The translations under genes were made by a program, and so were the position numbers. From Bdellovibrionales bacterium (GTDB lineage: Bacteria; Bdellovibrionota; Bdellovibrionia; Bdellovibrionales; UBA1609), in assembly GCA_022450595.1 (NCBI GenBank), contig JAKUPT010000020.1, positions 1-44,940 of the forward strand: a stretch of DNA of 44,940 bases, in the 5' to 3' direction. Shown in pieces: positions 25,037-32,900 of this stretch (positions within the stretch are counted from its first letter, which is position 1; each line of letters starts with the position of its first letter). The notes below the pieces were generated by a model that was not told where the DNA came from, ran no database searches, and saw nothing but the letters and a program-made list of their open reading frames with translations.

Positions 25037-25915
25037 ATGTTTAAAAGTGTATTATTAGCGATAAGACCAAAAACCCTGACTGCTGCCATAGTGCCAATTA
25101 TGGTGGCAGCCAGTTTAGTCCAAATGCAAGAGCAAAAGCTTCAGTTGTGGATTGTGGCTTGTGCTCTTCTCTCAGCTATTTTTATTCAAATTGCGACAAA
25201 CTTTTTTAATGATGCCATAGATTTCAAAAAAGGTGCCGACACCGATCAGCGCATCGGTCCTCAACGTGTCACTCAAAGTGGATTAATGAGTTCTCAATCT
25301 GTATTTTGGTGGGCCATTGGCTTTTGTGTGCTGGCCTTATTTTTTGGGGTGCCCTTAGTTTATAAAGGAGGCTGGGTCATTGTAGGTATTGGACTGCTGT
25401 CTTTGTTTTTAGCCTACGGCTATACGGGCGGTCCTTTCCCTCTGGCCTATAAAGGGCTTGGTGATTTTTTTGTGATTCTATTTTTTGGTCTTATTGCTGT
25501 GGGAGGCGTTTACTACTTACTTGTTGAAAGTTGGAGTGTAGATGCATTAGTTGCCGGCCTCCAGTGCGGGTTTTTAGCAACCGTACTTATCGCGATAAAT
25601 AACTTAAGAGACGTTGAGCAAGATAAGCTGGTACATAAAAAAACTCTACCAGTACGCTTTGGAGTAAGCTTTGCAAAATTAGAAATTATTCTTTTAATCT
25701 CATTGTCTTATTTACTCAACCTATACTGGTGGTTTACTTATAAGTTGATTTGGGTGTCGCTACTTCCTCTTTTAACATTGCCCTTAGCTGTAGTTTTAAT
25801 TTATAAACTTTTAATGACAAAGCCCTCTAAAATATACAATCAGTTTTTAGCTCTCTCGGCCTTGTTACAAATAATTTTCTGTGGACTTCTTTCTATTGGG
25901 TTTTTATTACAATGA
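25037..25915 (+). CDS. menA: 1,4-dihydroxy-2-naphthoate polyprenyltransferase
   Basis: The 292-residue UbiA-superfamily membrane protein has about eight or nine helices and attaches the prenyl tail to DHNA. Both Mg-diphosphate motifs are present: N58-D59-x2-D62 with D68 (NFFNDAIDFKKGAD) and the second Asp-rich motif NNLRDVEQDKLVHKKTLPVRFG. The start MFKSVLLAIRPKTLTAAIVP is typical of MenA. It begins 4 bp after menB and overlaps menC by 4 bp. A second UbiA-like gene lies at 29473-30537. Confidence 0.95.
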   Translation: MFKSVLLAIRPKTLTAAIVPIMVAASLVQMQEQKLQLWIVACALLSAIFIQIATNFFNDAIDFKKGADTDQRIGPQRVTQSGLMSSQSVFWWAIGFCVLALFFGVPLVYKGGWVIVGIGLLSLFLAYGYTGGPFPLAYKGLGDFFVILFFGLIAVGGVYYLLVESWSVDALVAGLQCGFLATVLIAINNLRDVEQDKLVHKKTLPVRFGVSFAKLEIILLISLSYLLNLYWWFTYKLIWVSLLPLLTLPLAVVLIYKLLMTKPSKIYNQFLALSALLQIIFCGLLSIGFLLQ

Positions 25916-26784
25916 AACTCTTTATTGCCGAAAAAACACAAAAGTCTTTAGACAAAAAAATTCTTATTCTAAAGCTAGAAGACCAAAATGAAGCTGGTAT
26001 TGCCTCACTCACCAGTTGGCCTCATCTTGGGGATACATCTCTGGCAGATCTAAAATTAGACCTACTTTCTGATCAAAATCACAGTCTTGTTCAAAAATCC
26101 TTATATTTTGCTATGAAAGACTTAAAGCAAGAAAATTTAAAAAACATTACACTGCCTGAAAGTCATAAACTAATTCAAGATGAAAAATATTTAGCGACAA
26201 GCCCACCGTTCAATAAACTCAAATTAAAGCCCAAGCAGAATTTTGAAAAGCTTGCAGAAACACTAAACGCTCTAAATTTTAAAGCCAATAGCTTGCGGTT
26301 AGACTTTAATAATAAACTTTCATTTGATGAGTTTTATAGTTTTTTAAAATTATGTCACTCCAAAACCTTAGAGGCTTTTGATTTTATTGAAGATCCTTTT
26401 GCCTACGAAGAAAAACTATGGGCTCAAATCAAAGCTGACTTCCCAAATCTCTCTTTAGCTTTAGATCACAGTATTGAGTTTAATCAACCGTGTTTTGATT
26501 TTTATATTTGGAAGCCTGCCAAAAGCTTTTACCCGAACATATCTTGTAATATTGTTCCCACTCACTATATGTCCGATGAAATTGAATGGTATTGTTCACT
26601 TTGGGAGGCCTCTGAAAAAAAACTACTGAATAATATATGTGGTTTTGGGACTGAGCATTTATTAAATTTGGATTTTAAGGCTGGGGACATGACTGTGATT
26701 AAAAAACATTGGAATCAAAATTTAGATGATTTTTCTTGGCATTTACTGTCTGAAAATTTTCAACTGACTTTTAAACTTCCCTAA
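25912..26784 (+). CDS. menC: o-Succinylbenzoate synthase (divergent)
   Basis: The 290-residue protein is a divergent enolase-superfamily member. The catalytic set can be placed: K106-x-K108 (KLKPK), metal ligands D131 (SLRLDFN), E160 (FIEDPF) and D185 (LALDHS), and the second-side Lys K201 (IWKPAK). The order and approximate spacing match E. coli MenC (K131/K133, D161, E190, D213, K235). It dehydrates SHCHC to o-succinylbenzoate. It is the last gene of the men operon and overlaps the convergent menE by 42 bp. Confidence 0.88.
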   Translation: MKLFIAEKTQKSLDKKILILKLEDQNEAGIASLTSWPHLGDTSLADLKLDLLSDQNHSLVQKSLYFAMKDLKQENLKNITLPESHKLIQDEKYLATSPPFNKLKLKPKQNFEKLAETLNALNFKANSLRLDFNNKLSFDEFYSFLKLCHSKTLEAFDFIEDPFAYEEKLWAQIKADFPNLSLALDHSIEFNQPCFDFYIWKPAKSFYPNISCNIVPTHYMSDEIEWYCSLWEASEKKLLNNICGFGTEHLLNLDFKAGDMTVIKKHWNQNLDDFSWHLLSENFQLTFKLP

Positions 26785-27861
26785 TTCGGTGCGCTCTAAC
26801 AAGTTGACTCTATAGATACGCTGTATTTTTTCATAAGTTTTTAAATTTTTATTCAGATCATCAATAAGGTTTTGAATTTGTGAAAAATGATAGTCTTCAA
26901 AAAAAACCACTAAGTCATTTTCTCTTCTGGTGTTTTTCATGTTTTGAATCACAAATTTTCTGGGATCAAATTTTTTAGATTCAGCAAGGGATGACAGTTT
27001 TTTGTTTAATGAGGATTTATCCACTAAGTAGCCAAGGACTTTTACTCTATCTGAAATTCGTTGTTTAAAATTTAGATAGCTTTCCTTGAGCTCAACTTGG
27101 TCTTCTGTAGTGATGTAGTCATCTGCTTTTTGCACTTCAATATTATGATTTATAATTGTCACTTTGTAGGTGTATTTTGAGGGACCATCTAATAACAATA
27201 AAGAGTCTTTGTTGAGCTTGGCCTTAATATGGGCAAGTAGTTTTAGCTTCGGATACTCTTGATTGTCTAAGCTAGACAGTTCCGCGGTGGCCACTTGAGA
27301 GGACATTTCTGTCATGCCATAAGTGGTTAATAGTGGCCAGTTAAGCTGTCGGGCTTTTTTGTAAAGTTCAGGAGTTAAATGGCCTCCGCCTACAAAAACG
27401 GCACGCACGGTTTTTGGGCAACTCATTTTAGCTTGAACGATGTCATACACCTGTGTGGGCACCAAACTTATAAGAGAGGCTTGAGTAGACTGAATGTGTT
27501 GGTTGAAAGTCAATGGGCTCCAAGGTTTGATACTGCGATTGTAAACAACACTGCCAGAGAGGTGACTTCGAGCTAAAATACTTAAACCACCAATATGGTA
27601 AAGTGGCAGAGTATTGAGCCAAATGTCTTTTTCATTCACTTTTATAAACTGATTCACGGAATGAGCCGAAGCTAAGATGGCCTGTTTTTTTAGGCCAATC
27701 CATTTCTCATGATTTGATGTTGTGCCAGAAGTTTTAAGCCAGATTAGGCCAGGTTCATTAAAAATATCTTTTTGATGGTAGTCCTTTAACAAAGACTCGG
27801 CTGAAAGTATGTGGCTTTGATCACTGAGCCAGTCAATATCAAAACTGGTTGTGGGTTTCAT
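26743..27861 (-). CDS. menE: o-Succinylbenzoate-CoA ligase (short form)
   Basis: The 372-residue adenylate-forming enzyme activates o-succinylbenzoate to its CoA ester. The ATP loop is WLKTSGTTSNHEKWIGL, LPLYHIGGLSIL is the A4-like motif, TTYGMTEMSSQVATA is the A5 region and the terminal RTELGKFKSQLK contains the A10 Lys. It is shorter than the usual ~450-490 residues, mainly by a reduced N-terminal domain. It overlaps the thioesterase-fusion gene start by 4 bp and menC tail to tail by 42 bp. The minus-strand pair thus completes the pathway begun on the plus strand. Confidence 0.92.
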   Translation of the reverse strand: MKPTTSFDIDWLSDQSHILSAESLLKDYHQKDIFNEPGLIWLKTSGTTSNHEKWIGLKKQAILASAHSVNQFIKVNEKDIWLNTLPLYHIGGLSILARSHLSGSVVYNRSIKPWSPLTFNQHIQSTQASLISLVPTQVYDIVQAKMSCPKTVRAVFVGGGHLTPELYKKARQLNWPLLTTYGMTEMSSQVATAELSSLDNQEYPKLKLLAHIKAKLNKDSLLLLDGPSKYTYKVTIINHNIEVQKADDYITTEDQVELKESYLNFKQRISDRVKVLGYLVDKSSLNKKLSSLAESKKFDPRKFVIQNMKNTRRENDLVVFFEDYHFSQIQNLIDDLNKNLKTYEKIQRIYRVNLLERTELGKFKSQLKIFRQ

Positions 27862-28439
27862 ATTAGATATCTATTAAGTCTTTCATGGAAAATTTGTGGC
27901 ATTTTGGTTTTTTCAAGCTTTGCTTTATCAATAAAGGTGTGAACTGTTTTAACCACGGCATGAATCTCTTCAGAGTCATTGTGTATGTAGTCCATTTGAA
28001 AGCCAACAGTGGATTGTGAAAGCTTAAAGCAACAAATATGAATGGCATAAGTGTCACCAGCTTTGATGGGTCGTTTAAACTGAGTGTCGGCATGAACAAT
28101 GGGGGCGCCAATAAGTTTGTCATCAAACCAGTCTTCCCACTTTATCCCAATATGCTGAATAAACTCTTCCAAAGCTTGATGGGAGATTCTATATATATTC
28201 CCAAAAAATAATACCCCTGCTGAAACAGCCTCCACCAGTATACTTCTACGTTCTTTTACTAGATCTGAGATGCGGTTTAAAGCTTTTAAAGCTTTTTCTG
28301 CTTTCATCTGTTGATCTGCCTTAGAGTCTTCATCTAACCCATTGTTTAAGGACTCAATCATCCCCATTGCAATCATTAAAGGAGAAGAAATATCGTGAAT
28401 AAATGCTCGTTCTTTTTTTATATAGTCATCCGCTGCCAT
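27858..28439 (-). CDS. Histidine-kinase-like DHp hairpin fused to DHNA-CoA thioesterase-like domain
   Basis: The 193-residue protein has an AGGTG site before its ATG. Residues 8-65 look like the two-helix dimerisation/H-box domain of a histidine kinase: H15 in AFIHDISSPLMIAMGM, then a second helix KALKALNRISDLVKERR. No ATPase domain follows. Residues 66-193 are a 4HBT hotdog thioesterase most like cyanobacterial DHNA-CoA thioesterase (AGVLFFGNIYRISHQALEEF; APIVHADTQFKRPIKAGD). The family's catalytic Asp (D-x-D-x-A-G, second D) is V72 here, and the first D is E70 (EAVSAG). Its place ahead of menE suggests it removes CoA from DHNA-CoA, or senses or scaffolds that step. Confidence 0.8.
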   Translation of the reverse strand: MAADDYIKKERAFIHDISSPLMIAMGMIESLNNGLDEDSKADQQMKAEKALKALNRISDLVKERRSILVEAVSAGVLFFGNIYRISHQALEEFIQHIGIKWEDWFDDKLIGAPIVHADTQFKRPIKAGDTYAIHICCFKLSQSTVGFQMDYIHNDSEEIHAVVKTVHTFIDKAKLEKTKMPQIFHERLNRYLI

Positions 28440-28456
28440 GTGTCACCTATAAAGAA

Positions 28457-28485
28457 AGTATACATGGCGGAATGCTGTTTGACAG
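28457..28485 (-). promoter_or_regulatory. Candidate promoter of the thioesterase-menE unit
   Basis: On the minus strand CTGTCA (-35, complement of 28480-28485) and TATACT (-10, complement of 28457-28462) are 17 bp apart. They are correctly placed upstream of the ATG at 28439. The -35 lies within the inverted repeat 28472-28488. Confidence 0.4.
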
Positions 28486-28488
28486 CAT
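28472..28488. promoter_or_regulatory. Inverted repeat, candidate operator in quinone region
   Basis: ATGCTGT and ACAGCAT form perfect 7-bp arms around TTG. The repeat sits in the 100-bp divergent gap between the thioesterase-menE genes and the polyprenyl synthase gene and covers the minus-strand -35. A regulator bound here could control both units. A plus-strand -35-like TTGACA lies at 28499-28504. Confidence 0.4.
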
Positions 28489-28539
28489 AGACACCGTATT
28501 GACAACCAGTGTAATAAACATTATTGCCTATAGGCACTC

Positions 28540-29472
28540 ATGAATATCAAAATATACGACGCTCAAGATTTTCCATCCTATTTGCCAAAGCTCAATGCTT
28601 TGTACGATGACCTGTTTTCTCATGGCAAAGGCTTTAGAAGTAAACTGATTCAAAAAATATCGGATCATTTAAAACTAGAAAAAAAGCAGATTCATTTGCT
28701 TGCTCAAACCATTGAATTCATTCACAACGCCTCGCTTTTACATGACGACCTAGTGGATCGTTCTCACCTAAGGCGTAATAAAACAACAGCTTGGTTAAAG
28801 TACACCCCCGAGTATGCAGTACTGGCTGGTGACTACTTGTTAGCTCGTGTGATGGTGAATCTTTCTAGGTACGGCAATTTACAACTGCTTCAATACACGG
28901 CTGAGATGATCTCTGATTTGCTTGAAGGGGAGTGGATTCAAGATTCTTTGGTAAAAGATTGGGATGTTCAGCTTAAGCAGTTAGATGAGGTTCACAAACT
29001 TAAAACCGCCTCTTTGTTCAAGTGGTGTATGAGAGCCCCCTTTTTTGCAAAAGAAATTTATTCAGATTCCACTCATGATCTATTAGATCAGTTGGGGGCC
29101 ATATTAGGTTTATTATTTCAAAGATCAGATGATCTTTTAGATTTTGACATCAGAAATTATGAAAATAAGGCTGTATTGGGCGATTTAAAATCCGGCTATA
29201 TGAACTCTTTTGCCGTGTTTTTAACTCACGACTTAGACGCACCAGTCAAAACTCAATTCCGCGATTGCAAAAGTATTGAAGATGTTCAGAGTTTATTAGG
29301 AAAAGATTTTGTCGAAATGCGTTTGTCAGAATTTGATAAAGAAAATCAAAGATACATTGATCTGTACCATCACTTTTTAGAGCAGCTCAAACAAGAGGTA
29401 GGCTCTGAGTATCAAAGTGTTGTTGAACCACTGTCAAAATTGCCTGAACCTTTATATTGGCGAAAAGCATAA
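28540..29472 (+). CDS. Polyprenyl diphosphate synthase
   Basis: The 310-residue trans-prenyltransferase makes the isoprenoid tail for menaquinone. The first Asp-rich motif is DDLVD in ASLLHDDLVDRSHLRRN, with two basic residues after it. The second is DDLLD in QRSDDLLDF. FSHGKGFRSKL replaces the usual GGKRLRP region near the N-terminus. Chain length cannot be set by eye. The end abuts the UbiA-like gene (TAA then ATG). Confidence 0.93.
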   Translation: MNIKIYDAQDFPSYLPKLNALYDDLFSHGKGFRSKLIQKISDHLKLEKKQIHLLAQTIEFIHNASLLHDDLVDRSHLRRNKTTAWLKYTPEYAVLAGDYLLARVMVNLSRYGNLQLLQYTAEMISDLLEGEWIQDSLVKDWDVQLKQLDEVHKLKTASLFKWCMRAPFFAKEIYSDSTHDLLDQLGAILGLLFQRSDDLLDFDIRNYENKAVLGDLKSGYMNSFAVFLTHDLDAPVKTQFRDCKSIEDVQSLLGKDFVEMRLSEFDKENQRYIDLYHHFLEQLKQEVGSEYQSVVEPLSKLPEPLYWRKA

Positions 29473-30537
29473 ATGAAAACTCAAAATCAGTTTGTGACTC
29501 TATCTAAAAACAATAAAGATTTTACCGCTTATTTGACGGGAAGTTTTTCAGACCAAAAGCGTGCTATCCCCATTCATTCGTTTTCAGTTAATACACCGGT
29601 TGAAAAAGTCACTTTTGAGTTAAAAAAGCTTTCAGAAATAAACAGGCCCTCTTTTGTTTTTTTACTTCTGTGTTTGAGCCGCCCAAGATATTGGGTGTTT
29701 ACCTTAGGCCCATTAATGATCACCCTAGGACTCAATTATGCTTTGGGGTTACCTCTAAATTTTTATCATGTGATTTTAAGTTTTATCAGTTTAATTCTTT
29801 TAAACTTATCAGCCTTTTCTTTAAATGATTACTTTGATCACTTGGCCGGTGTGGATCGCATCAGTCAGACCTCCGGCAGCCAGGTTATTCAAAAAGCATG
29901 GCTTGCGGCCAGTCAGGTAAAAAATATTGCTTATATTTGTTTGTTTTTAACCCTCTTGTTTTCATTACCATTATTTGTGGCAGAGCCTTTGGTGAGTATT
30001 GTTATGGCCTTATTTGCCGCCTTTGCCTTATTTGCATTTTCTTACAAAGACTTGGGGCTTAAGTATAAAGGCATTGGAGAATTTATTGTTTTTTTAGCAC
30101 TAGGTCCTTTAATTGTAATTGGCTTAAGCTCAGTGATATCCAGTGAGGTTAGAATTGAGCATATAGGTGTGGGAAGCTGCCTGGGTTGGATTGCCATGAT
30201 TCATATGCAAATTAAAAATTGGATGCATATTATGCCCAATTCAAAAGCTGGAATTAAAACTTTTATAAGTCGATTGGGTTTTGATAAAGCGAAGTTGTAT
30301 TTATGTTTTCAGTTAATCATTCTTTGCGTTTTAAGTTTTGGTATATACTATTTGCCAATTTCAATAGAGGCAGCCAGTTTATTTTGTGGATCAGTTGTAG
30401 GAAGTAGTTTGTTTATGATCTATAAAATTTTAAAAATATACTCACCAGTGTCTTCACAACTTAAAAAAGTTTATAAGTACGCTATGAATTTAAATTGGTT
30501 TTACTGTTTGATATTTGCAGGAGTGTTGTTTTTTTGA
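29473..30537 (+). CDS. Second UbiA-like membrane protein with degenerate second motif
   Basis: The 354-residue protein has a polar N-terminal extension of about 60 residues and then roughly eight or nine helices with UbiA-family features. The first Mg-diphosphate motif is intact (N118-D119-x2-D122 in SLNDYFDHLAGVDR), followed by SGSQVIQKAWL as in MenA. Where MenA has the second Asp motif (NNLRDVEQDK), this protein reads MQIKNWMHIMPNSKAG, with no Asp. It is probably either a UbiA-fold enzyme with changed chemistry or an inactive partner of MenA. It abuts the polyprenyl synthase gene and overlaps rsmJ by 4 bp, so it is co-transcribed with its likely substrate supplier. Confidence 0.8.
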   Translation: MKTQNQFVTLSKNNKDFTAYLTGSFSDQKRAIPIHSFSVNTPVEKVTFELKKLSEINRPSFVFLLLCLSRPRYWVFTLGPLMITLGLNYALGLPLNFYHVILSFISLILLNLSAFSLNDYFDHLAGVDRISQTSGSQVIQKAWLAASQVKNIAYICLFLTLLFSLPLFVAEPLVSIVMALFAAFALFAFSYKDLGLKYKGIGEFIVFLALGPLIVIGLSSVISSEVRIEHIGVGSCLGWIAMIHMQIKNWMHIMPNSKAGIKTFISRLGFDKAKLYLCFQLIILCVLSFGIYYLPISIEAASLFCGSVVGSSLFMIYKILKIYSPVSSQLKKVYKYAMNLNWFYCLIFAGVLFF

Positions 30538-31226
30538 GAATAGACCCAGAAATACTTTCCCAAGCTCAACGAGAATGTAACAAGGCAGGTATAAGTCTTG
30601 TTATTGAAGATCAAAAGTTTATGATCTTTAAAAAAGAAATATCTCAAAAACCCTACGGCGTTGATTTTACTCAAAGCTATTATTTAAATTTAATAAAAAA
30701 AAAGCCAAGTAAAAAGCAGCCTCTGGCTAAAGCTTTAGGCGTGGGCAGTACAGTGTTAGATCTAAGTGCTGGCACATTAAAAGACAGTTTTTATATGGCA
30801 AGCCTTGGCTTTAAAGTCACAGCGCTGGAGCGTTCGCCCACAGTTTTTTTACTTCTCAAGAGTGCAATAAATGAGCTCTCAGAAGACTCAGAAATTTATA
30901 AGTTTATTTGTGAGCGTATAAATATTTTGTATTCAGAAGCTATAGAGTATTTTGAACTGATAGATGAAAAGCCAGATGTTATTTACTTCGATCCCATGTT
31001 TCCCGACAAAAAAAAGCAGGCCTTGTCTCAGAAGTCGATGCAGTTATTTAAGGCCCTACTACCCGCAGATGAAGTGGAAAATAAAAAAATTGCCAACAAG
31101 GCCTTATCTGTGGCGAAAAAACGCTTTGTTACAAAGCGCCCCCTACACGCTGAGGCATTGACCCCCATAGTGACTCAAAGGTATATAGGTAAAAGTATAA
31201 GATATGATATGGTATCTACGGTTTAG
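30534..31226 (+). CDS. rsmJ: 16S rRNA guanine-N2-methyltransferase RsmJ
   Basis: The start is TTG 30534, with AGGAG 10 nt upstream inside the preceding gene; an in-frame ATG at 30495 would lack that site and bury the start in the membrane-protein gene. The 230-residue protein has SAM motif I VLDLSAGTLKDSF, VTALERSPTVFLLL and the family signature YFDPMFPDKKKQALSQK...MQLFKALL. These match E. coli RsmJ (YhiQ), which methylates G1516. It is translationally coupled to the UbiA-like gene. Confidence 0.9.
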   Translation: MRIDPEILSQAQRECNKAGISLVIEDQKFMIFKKEISQKPYGVDFTQSYYLNLIKKKPSKKQPLAKALGVGSTVLDLSAGTLKDSFYMASLGFKVTALERSPTVFLLLKSAINELSEDSEIYKFICERINILYSEAIEYFELIDEKPDVIYFDPMFPDKKKQALSQKSMQLFKALLPADEVENKKIANKALSVAKKRFVTKRPLHAEALTPIVTQRYIGKSIRYDMVSTV

Positions 31227-31238
31227 AAAGGACATCGC

Positions 31239-32900
31239 TTGGACCCCGGTGGAGCAACAATCACAGCGATTGTTTTATTGACAGCATTATTTGCATTAAT
31301 CATTTATTCATTACGGATTTTCTCTCAAGGCCTGCAAGTTTTATTTGAAAAACAAATCTCTTGTTTAGTGAATGCCTTTAGTCATAATAAATATAAAACA
31401 TTTTCACTGGCAGCTATACTGAGTTTTTTCATTCAATCAGTGACCAGCACTTCTACAATGGCTTTAAGCTTTAGCTCATCAGGCCTGTTGAGTTTGCAAG
31501 AGCTGTTTATGGTTCTTTCTTCATCCTATGTCGGCGTTTTGCCCTTAGTGTATTTACCACTACTAGATTGGCCACTGCTGGGCGTGAGCTTGGTGGCTTT
31601 GTTCACCTTACCAATGCTTTATAGCAGAAGATATTATTTGCAAAGTTTTAGTAAATCTATGTTTGCTGTGGGTTTGCTGTTAATATCCATTATGATGTTT
31701 GAACATTTGGCTGTTTACTTAATGCCCTTAAAAATGTTTTTTCAAACAGATGTTTTTCTTTACAACCCTAATTGGTCCTTTTTGATTCTTGTTCTTGCAG
31801 CTGCCTTTATTATGTATTTTGCAAGATCTGTTATTGCCTTTGTATTAATATGTATAGCTCTATCTGAAATTAAAGTTTTACCAACTTCATTGGCTATAAT
31901 GTTAGTGATCGGAGCCAGTCTTGGTCAAAGTCTTCCAATTTTAAAAACTGCCTGGGGAATTGGTCCTGTGGCCAAAAGAGGAGGCCTGGCACAGTTCTTA
32001 GTTTTACTGCTCTCCACAGTGATTGCCTTTTTTCTGTTTAAGCCTATTTATCGTACCGCATTTCAGTGGGCGCAAATGCTGACAAACAACCATCAAAGCG
32101 CTGTATCTATTATGCTGGTTCATACGGGGTACACATTATGGTCGTCTTTATTATTTTTGAGTCTATCTTCGTTATTTAAAAAGCTCACAATTAAGTGGGT
32201 TCCAAATCCTGTTAAAAAAATTCCTCAGAAGTTAATCTATCCAGGAAGAACATTACATCTGTCACCGGCTCTGGCATTAGAACAAGTGCACCAAGAGATT
32301 AAAAAAATGGCGGCAACTGTTGAAACCAGTTTAGAGTTAACCATTGAGGCTTTTCAAGAAGAGGACCTTAAAGAGCACATTGAACGTGTCACTAAATACG
32401 AGCGTATTACAGATAATATACAAGATGAAATTTACATTTTTTTAAATCGGGTGATGGAAGTGCCTCTCACTGAAAAACAAGGGGCCAGAGTCCGAAATTT
32501 GACTAGAATTGCCACTGAGCTTGAAAGCCTTGCTGATCGATGTCGTTTAGTGGTTGAATCATTAAAAGAGATTCATATTTTAGGTGTTGAAATTGAAGGT
32601 GGCTTTAAGACTGAGATTACAAAAGTCTGCCAGCAATTGCTAACATGTTATGAGTCCACTTTTGATATGTTGACGGGGCAAGTAGGGCCCGAGAAAGCAA
32701 AATACTCCAAACAGGTGATGAAGTTTGATCAGATGTTATTTGGGTTGAGAAAGTCCTATCTGACATGGCTGCGCTCAGAGGCTGGCTCCAATTATGAAGT
32801 GGAAGCTGGCATTAAACTCAGTGATATTTTGGTGGCCATTAAACAAATGCGTTCAATCAATGAGAACATTTACGAAGCCTATTCCAGTCAGTTAAAATAA
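31239..32900 (+). CDS. Na+/phosphate cotransporter-like protein with PhoU domain
   Basis: The 553-residue protein starts at TTG with AAAGGA 6 nt upstream. The N-terminal ~330 residues hold about eight to ten membrane helices in two Na/Pi-cotransporter repeats. The C-terminal part (about 350-550) is a helical PhoU-like domain (VHQEIKKMAATVETSLELTIEAF...ELESLADRCR). The transport motifs are altered: the first repeat reads QSVTSTSTMA rather than QSSSATT, and the second GASLGQS rather than GANIGTT. It may transport phosphate or another anion, or act as a sensor. It follows rsmJ by 12 bp. Confidence 0.82.
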   Translation: MDPGGATITAIVLLTALFALIIYSLRIFSQGLQVLFEKQISCLVNAFSHNKYKTFSLAAILSFFIQSVTSTSTMALSFSSSGLLSLQELFMVLSSSYVGVLPLVYLPLLDWPLLGVSLVALFTLPMLYSRRYYLQSFSKSMFAVGLLLISIMMFEHLAVYLMPLKMFFQTDVFLYNPNWSFLILVLAAAFIMYFARSVIAFVLICIALSEIKVLPTSLAIMLVIGASLGQSLPILKTAWGIGPVAKRGGLAQFLVLLLSTVIAFFLFKPIYRTAFQWAQMLTNNHQSAVSIMLVHTGYTLWSSLLFLSLSSLFKKLTIKWVPNPVKKIPQKLIYPGRTLHLSPALALEQVHQEIKKMAATVETSLELTIEAFQEEDLKEHIERVTKYERITDNIQDEIYIFLNRVMEVPLTEKQGARVRNLTRIATELESLADRCRLVVESLKEIHILGVEIEGGFKTEITKVCQQLLTCYESTFDMLTGQVGPEKAKYSKQVMKFDQMLFGLRKSYLTWLRSEAGSNYEVEAGIKLSDILVAIKQMRSINENIYEAYSSQLK

